DNA from: Rhodobacter sp. 24-YEA-8
GTDB taxonomy: Bacteria; Pseudomonadota; Alphaproteobacteria; Rhodobacterales; Rhodobacteraceae
Length of the DNA: 64,000 nucleotides
Assembly (NCBI RefSeq): GCF_900105075.1
Contig: NZ_FNSK01000003.1
Location: forward strand, 142,001-206,000
Direction: 5' to 3'
Of the stretch, positions 32,836 to 39,837 are shown piece after piece. Every line of letters begins with the position of its first letter. The stretch's first letter is position 1. Made by a program: the position numbers and the translations under genes. A model generated the notes under the pieces. The model searched no databases and was not told the origin of the DNA. It saw only the letters and a list, made by a program, of their open reading frames with translations.

Positions 32836-33153
32836 ATGGCCGATGCCGCAAATGATATCCGCGCCGATCTCGAAAAGCAGATCGCCGATCTGAAAAAGGA
32901 AATGTCGAAGATCAGCAAGTCACTTGCATCGCGCGCTTCGGATGCAATGGACGACGCAGAAGAGGCATTTGAGGACAGCAAGGGCCGCGCCCGTCAGGCC
33001 GTTGCCCATGTCCGTGATCAGGCCCATGTTGCAGTTGGCGCGATGCGCGACAATCCCGGCACCACCGCAACCGTGCTCTCGACTGTCGGTCTCATCGGCC
33101 TTGCTGCCGGTATGCTGCTCAGTGGCGTTCTGTCCGGCGACCGTCGGCGCTGA
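32836..33153 (+). CDS. DUF883 (ElaB/YqjD-like) membrane-anchored protein
   Basis: A 105-residue protein with the ElaB/YqjD layout: an N-terminal helical coiled region (DIRADLEKQIADLKKEMSKI), then AVGAMRDNPGTTATV and a single C-terminal membrane anchor (GLIGLAAGMLLSGVL) ending in RRR. E. coli relatives are stationary-phase, inner-membrane, ribosome-associated proteins. GGAG lies 8 bases before the ATG. The IS5-type element ends only 46 bases upstream, so its original promoter region may have been displaced. Other general-stress genes follow. Confidence 0.85.
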   Translation: MADAANDIRADLEKQIADLKKEMSKISKSLASRASDAMDDAEEAFEDSKGRARQAVAHVRDQAHVAVGAMRDNPGTTATVLSTVGLIGLAAGMLLSGVLSGDRRR

Positions 33154-33166
33154 TAACGGTTTTCAT

Positions 33167-33231
33167 CCGGAAAGGTTTTTCCCTCCCTTTCCGGAAAGTT
33201 GCGGCCCGCTCTGCTCCCGCGCGGGCCGCAA
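33167..33231 (+). terminator. Tandem hairpins after the DUF883 gene
   Basis: CCGGAAAGG (33167-33175) pairs with CCTTTCCGG (33186-33194). TTGCGGCCCGC (33199-33209) pairs with GCGGGCCGCAA (33221-33231). Both stems are perfect. A T-run lies in the first loop, not after the stems, so termination efficiency is uncertain. Confidence 0.55.
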
Positions 33232-33325
33232 TCCTGTCTGGCCCAATCCTGCCTGGCCATGGCGGCGGGTCGGTGACGCGGCGGACCGCGGCGGACCAGG
33301 GCACCCTCCCGCAAAGGATCAAAGC

Positions 33326-33787
33326 ATGTCCCTGAAAGCAGCCCTTTTCGTCATTCCTGTGGTTCTCGCAGGCTGGGTGATCGGTTGGCTCAACATCCCC
33401 GGCCCCTGGTATGAAAGCCTCGCCAAACCCGCTTTCAACCCGCCGAACTGGTTGTTCGGCCCGGTCTGGACCGTGCTTTACGTGATCATCGGCCTTGTGG
33501 GCTGGCGGGTATATGAGAGGGCAGCAGACAGCGGATCCGGAGCCCCGAGCCTCTGCGCCCTCTGGGGCCTGCAACTGCTGCTGAACTATGCCTGGTCGCC
33601 TGCTTTCTTCGGGCTGGAAAACCCGGGCCTCGCCCTGGTGGTGATCGCCCTTCTGCTCGCCACGATCATTGTTTTCATTCTGCGGGCGCTGCCGCAAGAC
33701 AAGCTTTCGGCGGGCCTGTTCATTCCCTACCTCGCCTGGGTTTCCTTTGCCACGCTGCTGAATTTCGAAATCTGGCGGCTGAACTGA
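33326..33787 (+). CDS. tspO: TspO/MBR family protein
   Basis: A 153-residue protein with five predicted membrane helices. It carries TspO hallmarks: PWYESLAKPAFNPPNWLFGP after the first helix, VWTVLYVIIG, NYAWSPAFFG with the conserved tryptophan, and YLAWVSFATLLNFEIWRLN at the C-terminus. TspO binds porphyrins and, in Rhodobacter, represses photosynthesis genes in response to oxygen. It is also a stress-linked protein elsewhere. AAAGGA lies 8 bases before the ATG. It sits among stress genes and has no photosynthesis genes nearby, so a stress or tetrapyrrole-handling role is more likely here. Confidence 0.92.
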   Translation: MSLKAALFVIPVVLAGWVIGWLNIPGPWYESLAKPAFNPPNWLFGPVWTVLYVIIGLVGWRVYERAADSGSGAPSLCALWGLQLLLNYAWSPAFFGLENPGLALVVIALLLATIIVFILRALPQDKLSAGLFIPYLAWVSFATLLNFEIWRLN

Positions 33788-33836
33788 GCTGCCGGTCCGA
33801 GTGACGCAACGTCGTCCCGGCTCGCTCGTTAAAGAA

Positions 33837-33861
33837 GGAACCAGAATACATCATTTGCGTT
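33837..33861 (+). promoter_or_regulatory. EcfG-type promoter upstream of the 24-residue peptide gene
   Basis: GGAAC, 16 bases, CGTT: an exact match to the alphaproteobacterial general-stress sigma factor consensus. It lies 88 bases upstream of the small peptide gene and would drive it together with the PhnA-like gene. Confidence 0.75.
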
Positions 33862-33948
33862 TGCCTCTGGATGCGGCACCCGACGCCCCCGCCGCATCCT
33901 CAGTTTTAACTGTAATCGCCTGAACAGGCATTTTCGGGAGGGACGTTC

Positions 33949-34023
33949 ATGCACAGCATCATCTATCTGGTCGGCCTTGTGGTCGTGGTTCTTGCCATCC
34001 TGTCGTTTCTTGGCCTGCGCTGA
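33949..34023 (+). CDS. 24-residue single-pass membrane peptide
   Basis: A very small frame encoding MHSIIYLVGLVVVVLAILSF then LGLR. It is almost entirely one hydrophobic helix with a positive C-terminus. GGGAGGGA lies 5 bases before the ATG, one of the best ribosome binding sites in the window. An exact EcfG-type promoter lies upstream. The stop codon is 12 bases before the PhnA-like gene, so the two are co-transcribed. It is likely a stress-induced small inner-membrane protein. Its role is unknown. Confidence 0.75.
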   Translation: MHSIIYLVGLVVVVLAILSFLGLR

Positions 34024-34035
34024 GGAGGGGCTGAA

Positions 34036-35100
34036 ATGGAACGAACAGAAACCATGACCGCAGCCTCGGCACCCCGTCACGAGACCGGTGGGGCTTATAT
34101 CGACTGGGCCGCAGTGTTCGGCGGCGCGGTTGTTGCTGCGGCGACGGCCGGCCTCTTCACCGCATTCGGGGCCGCTCTGGGCCTTTCGACGATTTCGGCT
34201 GAGCCGGGTGAGGGATCGTTCAATCTGTGGCTGATCGTGACGGCGCTCTGGCTCGTCATCACGCTGGTCGCAAGCTATCTCGCCGGCGGCTATATTGCCG
34301 GTCGGATGCGGCGGCGCGTCGATGATGCATCGAGCGATGAGGTCGTGGCGCGCGACGGCATCAATGGCCTCGTCGTCTGGGGCCTTGGCATGCTGGTGAC
34401 GGCATGGATGGCCGCGGGTGCCATCAGCGGCGCAGTTTCCTCGGTCGGCACGGCAGCGACAGCGACCGTAGCAGCCGTCGGGGGCGTGGTTCAGGGCGCA
34501 GGCAATGCTGTCGGCGGCGCTGTTCAGGGGGTGGCGCAAGCAGTGGGCGCAGCTATTCCAGATGATGCAGATGAGGGGCTGATGGACTATATCAACAACA
34601 CCCTGATGCGCCCCGAAGTCGGCGCCATGCGTCAGGGCGTGCAACAGGCGGACGGCACCACCTCGCCGGGCACGCCGTCGATGGATGACGCCGAACTCGC
34701 GCGCCAGAGCGGTCTCGTTCTGGGCAATGTTCTGCGGACCGGCGAGATCTCAGAGGGAGATCGTGCCTTCCTCGTCGCCGCCGTCGCGCGGCGCACCGGA
34801 CAGACCGAAGCCGAGGTCGAGGCGCGCGTGGACGAGGCGGTAAAAGCCGTACAAGACGCGCGTTCAAAGGCAGAGGCCGCAGTAACCGAGGCGCAGGCAG
34901 AAGCCGAGCGTCTGGCGAAAGAGGCCGAAGAGGCTGCAATCGCTGCGGCCGAGACCGCCCGCAAAAGCGCGATCCTGACCGCCTTCCTGTTGACGGCGGC
35001 TGCTCTGGTCGCGGGTGCGGCAGCCGTCTCGGGGGCCGTGCGCGGGGGACGTCATCGCGACGAGGGCCGTATCTGGGGCGGGTTCAGCTACCGCCTCTGA
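34036..35100 (+). CDS. PhnA-like membrane protein
   Basis: A 354-residue protein of a type often called PhnA-like in Rhodobacterales and Rhizobiales, although unrelated to phosphonate breakdown. Two N-terminal membrane segments (WAAVFGGAVVAAATAGLFTA and LWLIVTALWLVITLVASYLA) and a third (GLVVWGLGMLVTAWM) precede a Gly/Ala/Val-rich glycine-zipper-like stretch. A long charged helix (VDEAVKAVQDARSKAEAAVT) leads to a final membrane segment. GGAGGGG lies before the ATG. It shares an EcfG-type promoter with the 24-residue peptide. A role in envelope stress is an inference. Confidence 0.75.
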   Translation: MERTETMTAASAPRHETGGAYIDWAAVFGGAVVAAATAGLFTAFGAALGLSTISAEPGEGSFNLWLIVTALWLVITLVASYLAGGYIAGRMRRRVDDASSDEVVARDGINGLVVWGLGMLVTAWMAAGAISGAVSSVGTAATATVAAVGGVVQGAGNAVGGAVQGVAQAVGAAIPDDADEGLMDYINNTLMRPEVGAMRQGVQQADGTTSPGTPSMDDAELARQSGLVLGNVLRTGEISEGDRAFLVAAVARRTGQTEAEVEARVDEAVKAVQDARSKAEAAVTEAQAEAERLAKEAEEAAIAAAETARKSAILTAFLLTAAALVAGAAAVSGAVRGGRHRDEGRIWGGFSYRL

Positions 35101-35118
35101 AACCCGACAAAAGTTCGC

Positions 35119-35149
35119 GGGGCGCGCGCGCTGATCCGGCGCGCGCCCC
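35119..35149 (+). terminator. GC-rich hairpin after the PhnA-like gene
   Basis: GGGGCGCGCGC (35119-35129) pairs perfectly with 35139-35149 around a 9-base loop. No T-run follows, so it may be a Rho-dependent or mRNA-stabilising structure and not a complete terminator. Confidence 0.5.
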
Positions 35150-35246
35150 GCCTCACGACAGAGCCGGCGCCACGGGCCTCGGAGATGCCCACACAGGACA
35201 TGGGCCCCACAGCGCCACCCCTTCCCACCTTTGAGAGGCAGGACAG

Positions 35247-37295
35247 ATGGCACGAACACCCTACGACACCAAGACCGGAAATGCGGGTGAGACGCAGCAG
35301 CGCGGCGGCGCTCTGTTGACCACGAACCACGGCATTCCGGTTTCCGACAATCAGAATTCTCTGCGTGCAGGCGCGCGTGGCCCGACGCTGCTGGAAGACT
35401 TTCTCCTGCGCGAGAAGATCTTTCATTTCGACCATGAGCGCATCCCCGAGCGGATCGTCCATGCGCGTGGCTCGGCGGCGCATGGGGTCTTCACCTGCAC
35501 CGACCCGATACCTGAACTGACAAGGGCGAGCCTTCTTTCGGAGAAGGGCAAGGAAACCCCGGTTTTCGTACGCTTTTCGACCGTCGCAGGCGGCGCGGGT
35601 TCGGTCGACACACCACGCGACGTGCGGGGCTTTGCGGTGAAGTTCTACACCGATCAGGGCAATTGGGATCTAGTCGGCAACAACATCCCGGTCTTTTTCA
35701 TCCAGGACGCGATCAAATTCCCCGACCTCGTGCATTCGGTCAAGATGGAGGCCGATCGCGGCTATCCGCAGGCGGCATCGGCGCATGACACGTTCTGGGA
35801 TTTCGTCTCGCTGATGCCGGAAAGCCTGCACACCGTGATCTGGGCGATGTCAGACCGTGCCATCCCGCGATCCTTGCGCATGATGGAAGGGTTCGGAGTC
35901 CACACCTTCAAATTCGTCAATGACGAGGGCAAGGTCAGTTTCGTCAAATTCCACTGGCGCCCGGTTCTGGGAACTCAATCGCTGATCTGGGACGAAAGCG
36001 CCAAATTGCAGGGGGCGGATAACGACTACCACCGACGCGACCTGTATGAGGCCATCGCGGCCGGGGATTTCCCCGAATGGGATTTCGCTGTGCAGGTCTT
36101 TGATCAGGCACTGGCGGACAGTCTGCCCTATGACGTGCTAGACCCCACCAAGATCATCCCCGAAGAAATCGTGCCCCTGCGGGTGGTCGGTCGCATGGTG
36201 CTGAACCGCAACCCCGACAATCATTACGCCGAGAATGAACAGGCGGCCTTCCTGCCCTCGAACATCGTGCCGGGGATCGACTTCAGCGATGATCCGCTGT
36301 TGCAGGGCCGGCTGTTCTCTTACCTTGACACGCAGAAATCGCGGCTCGGCACGACGAATTTCCACCAGATCCCGGTGAATGCGCCGAAATGCCCCTATGC
36401 CAATATGATGCGCGACGGGCTGATGCAGGTACAGGTGCCGAAGGGCCGCGCGAATTACGAGCCGAACAGCCTCGACCAGGCGGGCGAGGATCCCGGACCG
36501 CGCGCCAGTGCCGAGGGCTTTGTCAGCGCCCGCGAGGCAGTTGCAGGAGACACGCTGCGCATCCGCTCTGAAACCTTCGGCGATCACTACAGCCAGCCGC
36601 GCATGTATTGGCGATCCATGACCGAGAATGAGCAGGCGCATATCGCCTCGGCCTTCGTCTTTGAGTTGTCGAAAGTCGGGCTGGATCATGTGCGCGAACG
36701 GGTGCTGTCGCATCTGCAACTGATCGAGAAGGATCTCGGCGCGCGGGTCGCCGATGGGCTTGGCATCGACCTGCCCGCGCCCGCCAAACCCTTCCGAGAG
36801 CCGCTGGATCTTGACCCGTCGGAGGCGCTTTCGATCCAGAAAAACTGGCATGAGACGCTCAAGGGCCGCAAGGCCGGCCTCCTGATCGCCGAAGGGTCGG
36901 ACAAGGCCGGGATCGACAAGCTGACCAGGGCCATCGAGGCCGAAGGCGGCACGGTTTTCACCATCGCGCCCAAAGTGGGGCCGCTGAAGCTGAAGGGCGG
37001 TACAATCACCCCGGACGGACAGCTTGCCGGCAGCCCTTCGGTTCTGTTCGACGCGATTGCGATGATACTGATGCCGGATCAGGCCGAAAAGCTGGCGCGA
37101 GACAGTGCGGCCATCGGCTTTGTCATGGATGCTTTCGCCCATCTCAAGGCCATCGGCCATTGCAAAGGGTCGAGCGTGATCCTGACCCGCGCCGGTATCG
37201 AGGATGGCGAGGGGGTCGGGCCGTGGGAGGATCTGCCCGATACGGCCAAACGCCGCTACTGGGCGCGCGAAGCGGGATTGCGTGATCTGGCATGA
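35247..37295 (+). CDS. katE: Large-subunit catalase (HPII, KatE type)
   Basis: A 682-residue clade-2 catalase that decomposes hydrogen peroxide. The core has the active-site histidine region RIVHARGSAAHGVF, the catalytic asparagine stretch GNWDLVGNNIPVFF, and the haem-ligand tyrosine in RLFSYLDTQKSRLG. The additional C-terminal domain (about 540-682: KAGLLIAEGSDKAGIDKLTR and GHCKGSSVILTRAG) is the DJ-1/flavodoxin-like module that distinguishes HPII from small catalases. A purine-rich site (GAGAGGCAGGA) precedes the ATG. Its stop overlaps the exonuclease start (ATGA), so catalase is translationally coupled to the DNA-repair quartet, an informative link between peroxide defence and strand-break repair. 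Confidence 0.95.
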   Translation: MARTPYDTKTGNAGETQQRGGALLTTNHGIPVSDNQNSLRAGARGPTLLEDFLLREKIFHFDHERIPERIVHARGSAAHGVFTCTDPIPELTRASLLSEKGKETPVFVRFSTVAGGAGSVDTPRDVRGFAVKFYTDQGNWDLVGNNIPVFFIQDAIKFPDLVHSVKMEADRGYPQAASAHDTFWDFVSLMPESLHTVIWAMSDRAIPRSLRMMEGFGVHTFKFVNDEGKVSFVKFHWRPVLGTQSLIWDESAKLQGADNDYHRRDLYEAIAAGDFPEWDFAVQVFDQALADSLPYDVLDPTKIIPEEIVPLRVVGRMVLNRNPDNHYAENEQAAFLPSNIVPGIDFSDDPLLQGRLFSYLDTQKSRLGTTNFHQIPVNAPKCPYANMMRDGLMQVQVPKGRANYEPNSLDQAGEDPGPRASAEGFVSAREAVAGDTLRIRSETFGDHYSQPRMYWRSMTENEQAHIASAFVFELSKVGLDHVRERVLSHLQLIEKDLGARVADGLGIDLPAPAKPFREPLDLDPSEALSIQKNWHETLKGRKAGLLIAEGSDKAGIDKLTRAIEAEGGTVFTIAPKVGPLKLKGGTITPDGQLAGSPSVLFDAIAMILMPDQAEKLARDSAAIGFVMDAFAHLKAIGHCKGSSVILTRAGIEDGEGVGPWEDLPDTAKRRYWAREAGLRDLA

Positions 37296-38287
37296 GCTTG
37301 CGGGCAGAGGAGATCGTCTATCCCACCGAAGCGGGGCTTTACTGCGCCCCTGGCGATTTCTACATCGACCCCCTCCGCCCGGTCGACCGTGCCCTAGTAA
37401 CCCATGGCCATTCCGACCATGCCCGGCCCGGCCATGGCGCGGTGATGGCCACGCGCCAGACGCTCGACATCATGGCGATCCGCTACGGCGAGGATTTCAC
37501 CGCCAGCCGCCAGATTGCCGAAGGGCCAACCCGGATCGGGCACGTCACGGTCAGCTTTCATCCGGCGGGCCATGTGCTGGGATCGTCGCAGATCCTGATC
37601 ACCCCCGATAGCGGGCCGCGCATCCTGATTTCGGGGGATTACTGCCGCACGCCAAACCCTTGTTGCCAGCCCTGGGAGCCAGTCGCCTGCGATGTCTTCA
37701 TCACCGAGGCGACCTTCGGCCTTCCGGTCTTTCGCCACCCCGACCCTATGGTCGAGGCCGGTCGGCTGATCGCCAGCATGGCGGAATTTCCCGACCGCCC
37801 GCATCTGGTGGGCGCCTATGCGCTCGGGAAAGCGCAGCGGGTGATCGCGCTGGCACGCGCCGCCGGGCATCACTCCCCCATCGCCATCCATGGCGCGTTG
37901 AAGCGGCTTTGCGATTACCACGTTGAGCAAGGGATCGACCTTGGCCCCCTCGTTCCCGCCACCGACGCCGGTGCGGCGCAACTGGTGCTGGCACCACCCC
38001 CGGCCTTTGCCTCCCCCTGGGTCCAGCGGTTCCGCGATCCGGTCCTGTCCTATGCCTCGGGCTGGATGACGGTGCGCGCCCGCGCCCGTCAGCGCGGGGT
38101 AGAGCTGCCTCTGGTCATCAGCGACCATGTCGACTGGCCTCAACTGACGCAAACCATCCTGGACCTGACCCCCGAAGAGGTGTGGATCACCCATGGCACC
38201 GAAGACGGGCTGATGCGCTGGTGCGAGATCGAGGGGATCCCGGCGCGGCCGCTCCGCCTGATCGGCTATGAGGATGAGCCGGAATGA
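37292..38287 (+). CDS. Ligase-associated DNA exonuclease (metallo-beta-lactamase fold)
   Basis: A 331-residue beta-CASP-type nuclease with the metal motif HGHSDHARPGHG, then HPAGHVLGSSQILI and SGDYCRT; later parts include ITEATFGLPVF and ISDHVDWPQL. It is the Exo component of the conserved four-gene set (exonuclease, ATP-dependent ligase, Lhr-like helicase, metallophosphoesterase) described in proteobacteria and linked to DNA damage response. It overlaps katE and the ligase gene by 4 bases each, so the whole set is one coupled message. Confidence 0.9.
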   Translation: MSLRAEEIVYPTEAGLYCAPGDFYIDPLRPVDRALVTHGHSDHARPGHGAVMATRQTLDIMAIRYGEDFTASRQIAEGPTRIGHVTVSFHPAGHVLGSSQILITPDSGPRILISGDYCRTPNPCCQPWEPVACDVFITEATFGLPVFRHPDPMVEAGRLIASMAEFPDRPHLVGAYALGKAQRVIALARAAGHHSPIAIHGALKRLCDYHVEQGIDLGPLVPATDAGAAQLVLAPPPAFASPWVQRFRDPVLSYASGWMTVRARARQRGVELPLVISDHVDWPQLTQTILDLTPEEVWITHGTEDGLMRWCEIEGIPARPLRLIGYEDEPE

Positions 38288-39837
38288 AAGCCTTTGCCCG
38301 TCTGCTGGAGCGGCTTGCATTCACTCCGGGCCGCAATGCCAAACTCACCATCCTCTCTCAGTACTTCCAGACGACGCCCGATCCGGATCGCGGCTATGCG
38401 CTGGCTGTGCTGACTGGGGGCCTTGATCTGCGGCAAGTCTCGCCCTCGATGCTGAAACGGCTGGCGGCGGATCGGGTGGATGAACAGCTCTTCCGGCTGT
38501 CTTACGATTTCGTCGGCGATCTGGCCGAGACGATTTCTCTCATCTGGCCGGGTGAGGCCAGCGGCGCGAATGCAGATGTGTCCGTCGCCGATACCGTCAC
38601 GCTTTTGCGCGAAACAGGCAAGATGGCGCTGCCAGGGGTGATCGCGGATCTGCTTGACCGCCTTACGCCGCCCGAGCGACTGGCGCTTCTGAAGCTTGCC
38701 ACCGGCAATCTGCGGGTCGGGGTCTCGGCCCGGCTTGCCCGCACCGCTCTGGCGATGGGCACCGTTCGCAGCGTCGATGAGGTCGAGGAGATCTGGCACG
38801 GGCTGATCCCGCCCTATCTGCCGCTGTTTGGTTGGCTGGACGGCGGCCCGCCACCTGCGCCTGTCCAGGCACCATTCCGGCCGGTGATGCTGTCAACTCC
38901 GGTCACGCCCGAAGAACTGGCCCCCCTCGAACCCGCCGATTACCTTGCCGAATGGAAATGGGACGGCATCCGCGTGCAGGCGGTGGCCGAGGGGGGCGAG
39001 CGTCGCCTTTATTCCCGCACCGGCGAAGAGATCGGGGCCGCCTTCCCCGAGATCGTCGCGGCGATGGAGTTCGAAGGCGCGGTCGATGGCGAGCTGCTGA
39101 TCCGGCGAGGGGCCGAGGTTGCGCCCTTTGGCGATCTGCAAAAGCGGCTGGGGCGCAAAGCAGTCAGCGCAAAGATGCGTGAAACCCATCCCGCCGCCCT
39201 GCGCCTTTATGACATCCTGACCTGGGAGGGCGAAGACCTGCGTGCGCTGCCGCTGCAGCTGCGCCGCGAAAGGCTGGAGGCTGCGACATTCGACGCGGAC
39301 AGGATCGACCTGTCGCCGATCCTGTCTTTCACAACCTGGGAAGAGCTTGCCGCCCTGCGCGCCGCCCCACATACCGAGGTGATCGAAGGCGTAATGATCA
39401 AGCGCCGCGACAGCCCCTATATCGCAGGCCGCCCGCGCGGGCCCTGGTTCAAGTGGAAACGCGACCCGAAGGTGGTCGATGCGGTGCTGCTTTATGCGCA
39501 GGCAGGCCACGGCAAACGCTCGGGTTTTTACAGCGATTTCACCTTTGGTCTGTGGGATGGCGCCGAACTTGTGCCCGTCGGCAAGGCCTATTTCGGCTTT
39601 ACCGATGAAGAACTGCGCGAGCTGGACCGGTTCGTGCGCAAACACACGGTGCAGCGTTTCGGACCCGTGCGCCAGCTTGCGCCCGAGCTGGTGGTCGAGG
39701 TGGCATTTGAGGGGTTGAATGCCTCGCCCCGGCACAAATCGGGGCTGGCGATGCGCTTCCCGCGCATTTCGCGCATCCGCTGGGACAAACCCGCCATCGA
39801 GGCCGATCGGCTGGAGACGCTGAGGGCGATGCTGTGA
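38284..39837 (+). CDS. ATP-dependent DNA ligase of the ligase-associated repair cluster
   Basis: A 517-residue ATP-dependent DNA ligase. The N-terminal helical DNA-binding domain (about 1-190) is followed by the nucleotidyltransferase core with the adenylated lysine Lys225 in EWKWDGIRVQ, and later EGVMIKRRDSPYIAG and WFKWKRDP (motifs IV and V). The C-terminal OB domain contains GFTDEELRELDRFVRKHTVQ. Homologues in this operon context are annotated as cisplatin damage response ligases. ATG overlaps the exonuclease stop (ATGA), and its own stop overlaps the helicase start. Confidence 0.92.
   Translation: MKAFARLLERLAFTPGRNAKLTILSQYFQTTPDPDRGYALAVLTGGLDLRQVSPSMLKRLAADRVDEQLFRLSYDFVGDLAETISLIWPGEASGANADVSVADTVTLLRETGKMALPGVIADLLDRLTPPERLALLKLATGNLRVGVSARLARTALAMGTVRSVDEVEEIWHGLIPPYLPLFGWLDGGPPPAPVQAPFRPVMLSTPVTPEELAPLEPADYLAEWKWDGIRVQAVAEGGERRLYSRTGEEIGAAFPEIVAAMEFEGAVDGELLIRRGAEVAPFGDLQKRLGRKAVSAKMRETHPAALRLYDILTWEGEDLRALPLQLRRERLEAATFDADRIDLSPILSFTTWEELAALRAAPHTEVIEGVMIKRRDSPYIAGRPRGPWFKWKRDPKVVDAVLLYAQAGHGKRSGFYSDFTFGLWDGAELVPVGKAYFGFTDEELRELDRFVRKHTVQRFGPVRQLAPELVVEVAFEGLNASPRHKSGLAMRFPRISRIRWDKPAIEADRLETLRAML

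Noticed and set aside
34036..35100. PhnA-like name read as phosphonate metabolism
   Set aside because: The protein is a membrane/coiled-coil type without the zinc ribbon of true PhnA, and no phn genes are nearby.
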